Assembly (NCBI GenBank): GCA_021648745.1
Contig: JAKISE010000048.1
Span: 1 to 22,498 of the forward strand
DNA: 22,498 bases
Origin: Cyclobacteriaceae bacterium
GTDB taxonomy: Bacteria > Bacteroidota > Bacteroidia > Cytophagales > Cyclobacteriaceae
Reading direction: 5' to 3'
Under the pieces are notes generated by a model. It searched no databases, was not told the origin of the DNA, and saw nothing but the letters and a program-made list of their open reading frames with translations. Of the stretch, positions 16,342-22,498 are shown piece after piece. Position 1 is the stretch's first letter, and each line of letters starts with the position of its first letter. The position numbers were made by a program, and so were the translations under genes.

Positions 16342-17672
16342 TAGACTGAGGGTATTCCCAATACAGAAATTCGTGTTCCTTTTGTTCTGATGAGTTAATT
16401 AATGTAGGGTAAAAACTAATGCCATCATTAGAGTAGTCTGTTTTTACACCAGCCACATCGCAGAGGGTGGGTAAAACATCCCAAAATGCCGAAATTAGTT
16501 CAGTACTTGTTCCCGGCTTAATTTTATCTGGCCATGAGGCAATCATAGGTACTCGAATACCTCCTTCATGAACGTAGGCTTTACCCCAACCCAAGCCACC
16601 TTTAAATGGTTTGGCACTATCGAACCACTCCGAATCAGCACCACCGGCAGATGAGGGACCATTATCAGAAGTAAAGATAATGAGTGTGTTTTCATAAATT
16701 CCCAGATCTTTTAACTGCTGAACTAACTGCCCAACCCTGCTATCAAGGTAGGAAATCATTCCTGCATAGGTAGCATTCGGGTATCTGCTAGGAAAATACG
16801 GTATATCTATACCTCCCCCATTATATGGTTCTTCATCTCCAAATTTCTTTACATACTTATCTACCCATTCCTTTGGTGCTTGCAAGGGAACATGGGGTAT
16901 GGGCGTTGCCCAATAAAGAAAAAACGGGGTATCCTTATTTCTATCAACAAATTGGGATAGCTCAGAATATATCAAATCAGGAGTATATTCATTCGAACTA
17001 AATTCATTATAGTTTTGGGCGTTGTATAAATCAGTACCCTCATCCAGGAGTGTATGAATTGGAATGGTATCATTATTAAGGTACACCCGATTTTTATCTT
17101 TATACAAATGGTTAGGGTAATAAGTGTGTGCTTGCCGCTGGCAATTGTAACCAAAGAAAAAATCAAACCCTTGTTTGTTTGGAATACCTTCAGTATGAGG
17201 CTCACCCAACCCCCATTTGCCAACTACTCCTGTTTTATAGCCTGCCTCTTGAAGCAGGTTGCCAATGGTAACTGTACCTGGAAGCAATGGCCACTGACCT
17301 TCCTGCGTAGAATCTTTGAGCATGGCCATATAATCCCATATATCGCCTCTTTCTGTACGTAGCTCATTATTACCTCTGATTTGGGCATGCCCGCTATGTT
17401 TTCCGGTAAGCAAAATAGCTCTGGAGGGTGCGCAAACTACAGAACCCGAGTAATGTTGCGTAAACATCATACCCGACTCTGCCAACTTATCAATGTTAGG
17501 TGTTTCTATCTTTTCCTGCCCATATACGCCCAGCCCTCCATAACCAAGGTCATCTGCTAAAATATAAATGATATTTGACTTTTTTTTGAGCCTCTTTTTC
17601 TTTGGGTTTAGCACATGCTAAAAGAAACAAAACTAAAAATGAGAAAAGCCCAATTGATGATAAAAATTTCAT
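16319..17672 (-). pseudogene. Lipoprotein sulfatase (S1 family), 5' frameshift and 3' truncation
   Basis: The ATG at 17672 begins MKFLSSIGLFSFLVLFLLAC, a lipoprotein signal with the lipobox FLLAC. Eight codons on, an A8 tract (plus T8 at 17580-17587) shifts the frame; with A7 the protein would read on as QKKSNIIYILADDLGYGG. The catalytic domain carries the metal-binding ADD, the Cys-type formylglycine motif CAPSR (about residue 80 of the repaired protein), then TGVVGKWGLGE and FTSDNGPSS. The sequence ends at EFLYWEYPQSSGG, where S1 sulfatases normally continue for another 60-100 residues. Here it runs into SusC DNA and stops at 16319. The enzyme would have removed sulfate esters in the periplasm or at the cell surface. 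The substrate is unknown; sulfated GalNAc is suggested by neighbours. Confidence 0.87.
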
Positions 17673-17829
17673 AATGAAAGGATTATTAAGCTTTTTAACA
17701 ATAGTAAACCTTTTTAATAACTTTTTGAAAGTTTTAGTAATTTTAAAACAACCTTTTGAAAGATAAAACGATTTTGTGTTTTGTTTGCCAACAGTTTGGT
17801 ATACATACTTTGGTGTTATGTTAACACTA

Positions 17830-18417
17830 CTAATCTGATTGCTTAAATTGTAACTTAAAATTAACCACAATATCATTCCCTGTTTCTATTTGGCCAAACA
17901 TGGCTGAGGGTGGCTCTATGTTAAAGTCGCTCAGCTTAAGTGGTATTTTACCTGAAAAGGCTAATGTTCCATTGGCAAAGTAAGCAGTGGTTTGTGTTTT
18001 TATCGCTTTTTTTACACCTGCAATATACATTAACCCTTCTGCCATTAATATGCTGTTATTTTCAGTAATTAAATCAAATGGTATAGAAGCAGTTAACTCA
18101 AAAATTATTTCAGGATGCTCCTCTGCTTTTAAAGCTCGGTGCATTTTATTGTCCATTGTTTCCCCTTTTTCGCTATGCAGGCTGCCTGCAGGCACAGTGA
18201 GGGTAACTAACGAAATGGCGCCTTTTTTCAGGTAGCTTTCCGTATTTTTTTTAGTATCAATCAGTAATGAACCTTCCTTTTTTTCGGCATTTACTGACCA
18301 CTCATGAAGAGTAGATGTGCCGCTAATACTAATTGAAGAAGTTTGAATTAGATTGTAGTGCTGTGCAAACGCTGTTAGCGAAAAAACAGTACACACTAAC
18401 GTGAGAAAGTATTTCAT
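17830..18417 (-). CDS. YceI-family lipocalin-like secreted protein
   Basis: The protein has 195 residues. A clear signal peptide (MKYFLTLVCTVFSLTAFAQ) precedes a YceI-type domain with SISGTSTLHEWSV at the start, the VPAGSLHSEKGETMDNKMH and ALKAEEHPEIIFELT signature in the middle, and IVVNFKLQFKQ at the end. YceI proteins form an extended lipocalin-like barrel that binds isoprenoid-type lipids in the periplasm; their physiological role is usually unclear. It lies 23 bp after the Gfo/Idh/MocA gene, so the two are probably co-transcribed. It starts a 157-bp gap before the sulfatase. No link with glycan use is evident from sequence. The gene is intact. Confidence 0.88.
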   Translation of the reverse strand: MKYFLTLVCTVFSLTAFAQHYNLIQTSSISISGTSTLHEWSVNAEKKEGSLLIDTKKNTESYLKKGAISLVTLTVPAGSLHSEKGETMDNKMHRALKAEEHPEIIFELTASIPFDLITENNSILMAEGLMYIAGVKKAIKTQTTAYFANGTLAFSGKIPLKLSDFNIEPPSAMFGQIETGNDIVVNFKLQFKQSD

Positions 18418-18440
18418 TTTTTTATTGAAGTGTAAAGATT

Positions 18441-19736
18441 TTATTTACCCGGCTTTATAATTTTATAATGGCCATTTGCATCGGGCATGTGTAGCGTTTT
18501 AGAACCCCAACTTAAATCGGTGGGTACAATGCTTACATCAGATTTAAGCAGTTCTTCCATGGTTATTTCTCTACCTGTTTCTGCTGCCATTCGCCCCATA
18601 ATGGTTGTTAAAGTACTTTTTGCCCCATATTCGGTATTATTAATATGGATGCCTTTTAAAATGGATTCAATAAAAACATTTTGCTCTACTTGGGTAGCGG
18701 AAAGATCCTCTCTACTTCTGTACCTCCATAAAGTTTTATTATCAAAGTCTAAAACCCGTTGCCGTTCATCTGCTTTTGCTTTAGTACCACGTACTTCCCA
18801 ACCCGATTTATTAGTGCAATTGTTCATGTTTCTAGCCTGAGAATACATTTTTATGCCATTGGTATATTCGTACTCAATAAAAAAGTGATCGTATGTATTG
18901 CCTTGGTTAGTTCCGCTAAATACCTGTCTGCCTCCGTTGCCCAGTGCTTTTACTGGAAAGTCGTTCATTATCCAATTCATTACATCTATTTGATGAATGG
19001 CCTGCCCAGCCAATTGCCCTCCCCATAACCATGTAAAATACCTCCAGTTGCGTACCTGAAATTCCATTTCGGTTTGCTGGGGCATGCGGGCAATAATTCT
19101 AGGTGCACCAACATTATAATAGGTGCTAATAGAAGTAATTTCTCCAATTTGCCCTTCTTTAATTCTTTTTACTATCTCCTGATTAGCCTTTGCATACCTA
19201 AACTGAAGGCCAACCACTACATTCAGTTTTTTTTCATCTGCTAATTTGCCTATCTCCATAATTTTGTTAAACCCTGGCACATCTACAGCCAAAGGTTTTT
19301 CCATAAAAACATGTTTGTTTGCCTTTATGGCTGTTTCAAAATGTAATGGTCTAAATGGAGGAGGTGTTGCTAAAATTACGGCATCACTCATTTCAATAAC
19401 CTTTTTATAAGCATCAAACCCGATAAACATCGTATCTTCGGTTACATCGCACTGGTCTTTAAAATTTTGCTTTAGTCGGGATAAAATCCTTTTTGTTTTA
19501 TCTTCGAAAGCATCGGCAATGGCCACAACCCTAACAGAATTAGAAGCATTAAGAGCTTCGAACAGTGCGCCTGTTCCCCTACCTCCACACCCAACCAAAC
19601 CAATTTTAACTGGCTGGTTTTCATTGGTATAAGCACCTAGCTGCCCAGGTATTGAGTTAATAAGTATCCCTCCAAAAGCAACTGCAGAGCTCTTTTTTAT
19701 AAAATCCCTTCTTCCTTCATTCATTATCTTGTCCAT
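18441..19736 (-). CDS. Gfo/Idh/MocA-family oxidoreductase with Tat-type leader
   Basis: The gene encodes 431 residues. A twin-arginine leader (RRDFIKKSSAVAFGG, residues 9-23) suggests export of the folded, cofactor-loaded enzyme to the periplasm. The Rossmann motif VKIGLVGCGGRGTG (43-56), the family motif EKPLA (146-150) and the substrate-side GGQLAGQAIHQIDVMNW segment with its catalytic-type His are all present. The start may be M1 or M5, both giving the same leader. These enzymes oxidise or reduce sugars and cyclitols with NAD(P); related exported forms include the GH109 glycosidases, but the GVGLRGQ-like motif associated with those is not present here. It is 39 bp downstream of the FGE-like gene and 23 bp upstream of yceI. 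The reaction is unknown. Confidence 0.88.
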   Translation of the reverse strand: MDKIMNEGRRDFIKKSSAVAFGGILINSIPGQLGAYTNENQPVKIGLVGCGGRGTGALFEALNASNSVRVVAIADAFEDKTKRILSRLKQNFKDQCDVTEDTMFIGFDAYKKVIEMSDAVILATPPPFRPLHFETAIKANKHVFMEKPLAVDVPGFNKIMEIGKLADEKKLNVVVGLQFRYAKANQEIVKRIKEGQIGEITSISTYYNVGAPRIIARMPQQTEMEFQVRNWRYFTWLWGGQLAGQAIHQIDVMNWIMNDFPVKALGNGGRQVFSGTNQGNTYDHFFIEYEYTNGIKMYSQARNMNNCTNKSGWEVRGTKAKADERQRVLDFDNKTLWRYRSREDLSATQVEQNVFIESILKGIHINNTEYGAKSTLTTIMGRMAAETGREITMEELLKSDVSIVPTDLSWGSKTLHMPDANGHYKIIKPGK

Positions 19737-19775
19737 TACACTCTAATTGGTATATATATATTATTTCAAATTCAG

Positions 19776-20768
19776 CTATTCATCCAGCACGATTTGCCAA
19801 AATTTTTTAATTTCTGCTTCTGTAGGTTGTTTCGCAGGGTGCACTAAGCGAAATCCAATAAAGGAAGAATCTGTGTACCACCAAAAGCTTTTAGGAATTT
19901 GGGGGTCGTTTTTTTGCAGATAAAACCCTGACTTGCTTCTTAACGTACAACTTAAATCTTGAGCATCATCGTCCCAGGAGCCACCTCTGAATACACGGGG
20001 GTGTAATTTCCGTGGCGCATTCCAAGGATTTACTGCTATGGTATCTTGCTGTTTTTTATAAAAATTCTCGTCATATTCATCCAATGTCCATTCGGCTACA
20101 TTGCCCAATATATCAAACAAGCCAAAAGCATTGGGTAATTTCTCCCCAACCTTTGCATAATGCCCATTGCTATTTTCATAACTCCAGGCATACTCATCTA
20201 TGAGGTTGGTTTTGTCGGCAAAAAAATTATTGTTTGCTCCCCCTGCCTTGCATATATATTCCCATTCTGCTTCGGTTGGCAAGCGATAAAACTTACCTGT
20301 AACGGCTGATAACCATTTACAAAATGTTAAAACTGCATAGGGTGAAATGCTAACAACCGGATAGCCCTTTTTACCCATTCCAAAACTTGGGTCTTCAAAG
20401 GGTGGGCTGGGGCGAGTAATTGCATCTATCTTTTTTAATTTTTCCTCTGGAAGTGAATCGAATAAATTATTGTTTTCGGCAAGAAATAGTTCAAACAGCT
20501 CCCAAGTTACTTCGTGCCTGCCCACCCAAAGGCTATCTATTTGCACGGCATGTAGTGTTTCATCAGAATCTCCATCGGGAGTACCCATTTGATACATACC
20601 ACTTGGTATTTTTACCATTTCAAATGTTACTTCCGAAAGACCAACTCCCTGAACAAACTCTGATTCTGTATTTAGTCTGTTTTGAGCAAAAATTCTCCCT
20701 CCCTCTAAACTCAAAATCATTACCAAAAAGGTAATATATGTATATTGTTTTAAGCCTCTATACATCAA
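19776..20768 (-). CDS. SUMF1/FGE-domain secreted protein lacking the FGE cysteine pair
   Basis: The protein has 330 residues with a signal peptide (about residues 1-29, ending IFAQ). It has the full C-type-lectin-like FGE fold: MVKIPSGMYQMGT (51-63), VGRHEVTWELFE, RLPTEAEWEY (162-171), GLFDILGNVAEW (216-227), RGGSW (261-265) and SFIGFRLV near the end. True formylglycine-generating enzymes have two cysteines closely following RGGS (pattern LCxxSYC). Here the sequence is DDDAQDLSC, so only C274 remains. It therefore probably does not mature the nearby sulfatase, and is more like the structural or accessory SUMF1-domain proteins common in Bacteroidetes. It is first in the minus-strand train, 39 bp before the oxidoreductase gene. 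Confidence 0.82.
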   Translation of the reverse strand: MMYRGLKQYTYITFLVMILSLEGGRIFAQNRLNTESEFVQGVGLSEVTFEMVKIPSGMYQMGTPDGDSDETLHAVQIDSLWVGRHEVTWELFELFLAENNNLFDSLPEEKLKKIDAITRPSPPFEDPSFGMGKKGYPVVSISPYAVLTFCKWLSAVTGKFYRLPTEAEWEYICKAGGANNNFFADKTNLIDEYAWSYENSNGHYAKVGEKLPNAFGLFDILGNVAEWTLDEYDENFYKKQQDTIAVNPWNAPRKLHPRVFRGGSWDDDAQDLSCTLRSKSGFYLQKNDPQIPKSFWWYTDSSFIGFRLVHPAKQPTEAEIKKFWQIVLDE

Positions 20769-21128
20769 TAGCCAGGTGTGTTGTACTTTATTAAAATCAT
20801 TTTAGTGTTTTGCAGGTACTGTAAGTTGTTTTACTTTTATTTATTTGGTATAATTATTTGGTTCAACTATTATAATTAAACTTTCTTTGAATGTAAATTG
20901 CAACCCCTTAACTTTCGTTAAGTATATCAAATATACATTAAATATTAAAAAGTGTGCTTTTTTAATAAGGTTTTGAAAGAATAAAGGCAATAATAAACAA
21001 GAGTTAGGCAAAATAGTGAAAAGAGGAGTTAACTGCATTCTACAACAGTACACCTGAAGCTATTTAAATTTACAGAACTGCTTCAACCCACATATATATT
21101 TGAATAAAAAATTAAGCTTAAAAAAGTA
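20769..21128. other. 360-bp divergent intergenic region
   Basis: This AT-rich spacer separates the minus-strand train from apbE and should hold promoters for both. A minus-strand TATATTTG (plus 20928-20935) fits the Bacteroidetes -7 consensus but lies about 160 bp from the FGE-like start and lacks a good -33 box. No gene or repeat is supported; an open frame of 70 codons in it (20841-21053, minus) shows no protein-like features. Confidence 0.6.
21069..21102 (+). promoter_or_regulatory. Candidate promoter for apbE
   Basis: TATATTTG at 21095-21102 matches the Bacteroidetes -7 consensus TAnnTTTG and lies 26 bp before the start codon. The -33 position has only TTTA (21069-21072), a weak match, 22 bp upstream. 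Confidence 0.35.
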
Positions 21129-22142
21129 ATGTCTCATAAGAAAACTCTTCGCATTTTTTTACCCATTTTTTTAGGTGTTTTTTTTTGTTTAAACGATGGA
21201 TACGGGCAGAGGTTTCAGCGCTTTGAATATAGCCAACCAGCCATGGGTACTGTGTTAAACATTATTATGTACGCCTCTGATAGTACAACGGCAAAAAAGG
21301 CAGCATCCGAAGCATTTGATCGGGTTCAGCATCTTAATCAAATTTTTAGCGATTACATTCCCAATAGCGAGCTAAACAGACTTTGCCAAAAAAGTGGAGA
21401 AAAAACACCAGTACAGATAAGCGATGAATTATTTGAAGTGCTTTTACAAGCCAACTCTATCTCAAAACAAACAAAAGGAAGTTTTGATATTACCATTGGT
21501 GCTTACAGCAAAATTTGGAGGCAGGCAAAAAAAACAGATGAATTCCCTTCGAAAAAACAGTTAAAAATTGCCAAGAAAACAACAGGCTATAAGCGATTAC
21601 TACTAAATAAAAACAATAAAACAGCCGTACTTAAAAGAAAAGGCATGCAATTAGACCTTGGTGGAATTGCCAAGGGTTATACTGCCGATGCTATTTTGCT
21701 GATTTTTAAACAGCATGGCATTAAACAGGCTCTAGTCGATTTTGGTGGAGATATTGCTACAAGCAACCCACCTCCGAATCAGGCTGGCTGGAACATTGAG
21801 GTTAGTTATACAGACCATACCGGAAAGAAAATTTCGGATATTGTTTCTTTAAGCAATTCGGCCATTGCCACTTCTGGAAATCTGTATCAAAAAGTTATAA
21901 TTGATGGCAAAACCTACTCTCATATTATTAACCCTTTTACAGGTTTAGGCCTAACTAAAAATATACAAACAACAGTTATTGCACCTAGCGCTACTCTTGC
22001 AGATGGCTTTGCTTCATCGTTTAGCATTATGAATAAAGAAGAAATTAAAAAATTGCTTTTGCAAAAAAAAGAGGTGCATGCTTTTAGTGTGGAAACGAAA
22101 GGCAATTCAACCGATTTATGGCATTCTGCATATTTTAATTAG
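21129..22142 (+). CDS. apbE: FAD:protein FMN transferase (ApbE), secreted
   Basis: The protein has 337 residues with an N-terminal hydrophobic export signal (about 8-26). ApbE uses FAD to attach FMN covalently to threonine in exported flavoproteins such as NqrB/NqrC and RnfG, with Mg2+ as cofactor. Visible family motifs are AMGTVLNI (38-45), GSFDITIGAYSKIW (117-130), DLGGIAKGYTAD (176-187), VDFGGDI (203-209), SGNLYQK (249-255) and HIINPFTG (265-272), with a metal-binding ADGFA (291-295) near the end. It is the only plus-strand gene of the window and is divergent from the glycan locus, so it is probably unrelated to it. The stop codon TAG overlaps the flank of a possible small element starting at 22142. 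Confidence 0.93.
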   Translation: MSHKKTLRIFLPIFLGVFFCLNDGYGQRFQRFEYSQPAMGTVLNIIMYASDSTTAKKAASEAFDRVQHLNQIFSDYIPNSELNRLCQKSGEKTPVQISDELFEVLLQANSISKQTKGSFDITIGAYSKIWRQAKKTDEFPSKKQLKIAKKTTGYKRLLLNKNNKTAVLKRKGMQLDLGGIAKGYTADAILLIFKQHGIKQALVDFGGDIATSNPPPNQAGWNIEVSYTDHTGKKISDIVSLSNSAIATSGNLYQKVIIDGKTYSHIINPFTGLGLTKNIQTTVIAPSATLADGFASSFSIMNKEEIKKLLLQKKEVHAFSVETKGNSTDLWHSAYFN

Positions 22143-22280
22143 TGTCTATCCATAAAGTCCGCTACCTGCGTTAGGTTCGCAAAAAAAATACTCGATTACC
22201 CCAGTAAACTCCGTTTTTTTGACTTCACAAGCCTTGATAGCAAACTTTCTGAATCAGACACCGAGTTTATTGACGAACAC
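22142..22280. mobile_element. Possible 139-bp MITE-like element behind apbE
   Basis: The left end (gtgtctatccataaagtc) and the inverse of the right end (gtgttcgtcaataaactc) match at about 14 of 18 positions, and TAATTA occurs directly on both sides (22136-22141 and 22281-22286). The outer GTGT resembles the left end of MITE1. No coding content. Because TAATTA is itself palindromic, the duplication is less decisive than for the other elements. Confidence 0.42.
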
Positions 22281-22498
22281 TAATTAGCCTTTAGAAATGA
22301 CAAGCAACAGTTACTATTCAGCTATACGTTTTATTTAAAACACCCCTAAAACAGCATTTTTGAGACATTTTAAAAATAAAGACTATGGACTGAAAGTACC
22401 ATAGTTTTAACCTGCGACTGAAAGTCGCCACGCTGGCTACTCCAATATAAAATTGGACTCACTATGATCATCGGGCTTTCTGTGATGTTCTAAGTAGT
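22281..22498. other. Intergenic tail with REP-like hairpins
   Basis: No gene is seen up to the window edge. Two neighbouring hairpins share the core ACTGAAAGT. The first is 22382-22405 (actatggact against agtaccatagt, one bulge). The second is 22414-22428, a perfect palindrome GCGACT-GAA-AGTCGC. Twinned hairpins with a shared core recall REP sequences mobilised by REP-associated tyrosine transposases, but no such transposase is in view. Confidence 0.45.

Noticed and set aside
18441..19736. GH109 alpha-N-acetylgalactosaminidase
   Set aside because: The Tat leader, NAD-binding fold and GalNAc context would fit, but the sequence reads GLVGCGGRGTG where I would expect a GVGLRGQ-type motif; only general Gfo/Idh/MocA membership is supported.
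20841..21053. Small minus-strand gene of 70 codons upstream of the FGE-like gene
   Set aside because: It lies in an AT-rich promoter region, has a composition typical of random AT-rich sequence and no recognisable features.
1..22498. CRISPR arrays, tRNA or rRNA genes, phage or defence genes
   Set aside because: No regularly spaced repeats, tRNA-like cloverleaf sequence, rRNA sequence or recognisable phage or defence proteins were seen on either strand.

Overview
The window is AT-rich DNA from a member of the Bacteroidetes, probably Cytophagales-like. The evidence is a SusC/SusD-type pair, a lipoprotein sulfatase, secreted glycosidases beside one another, Bacteroidetes-style promoter motifs (TAnnTTTG) and weak Shine-Dalgarno sequences. 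Almost every gene is on the minus strand; only apbE at the right end is on the plus strand. The exact taxon cannot be read from the sequence.

The layout, in transcription order from right to left, is as follows. A divergent intergenic region (20769-21128) separates apbE from a minus-strand train. That train is an SUMF1/FGE-fold protein, a Tat-type Gfo/Idh/MocA oxidoreductase, a YceI protein, a sulfatase, a SusC fragment and SusD. After an intergenic stretch with four hairpins come a GH123-type beta-N-acetylgalactosaminidase, a secreted GH-like protein of 690 aa and an HGSNAT-like (DUF5009) membrane acyltransferase. Next, from a plausible promoter, comes a cytoplasmic sugar-phosphate module: AgaS-type isomerase/deaminase, PfkB-family kinase and class II aldolase. 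A secreted CBM9-like protein, an M20 deacylase/peptidase and the start of a probable NAD-dependent epimerase complete the left end.

Together this looks like a polysaccharide-utilisation locus for a sulfated glycan containing N-acetylgalactosamine. The sulfatase would desulfate, GH123 would release GalNAc, SusC/D would import, and AgaS, kinase and aldolase would convert galactosamine-6-phosphate through tagatose phosphates to triose phosphates. The substrate is inferred from family knowledge.

The striking feature is that the capture and degradation part is wrecked while the intracellular part is intact. The GH123 gene carries two almost identical 261-bp inverted-repeat elements, each flanked by TATTA. 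Removing each with one TATTA copy restores a single 873-codon frame. The acyltransferase has a nonsense codon and a perfect 52-bp palindrome. SusD and SusC each have a one-base frameshift. SusC lacks its N-terminal half because a deletion has fused it to a sulfatase lacking its C-terminus. The sulfatase also has an extra A in an A8 tract behind its lipoprotein signal. Two to three further short non-autonomous elements, two with TTA duplications, sit next to stop codons. No intact transposase, tRNA, rRNA or CRISPR array was seen.
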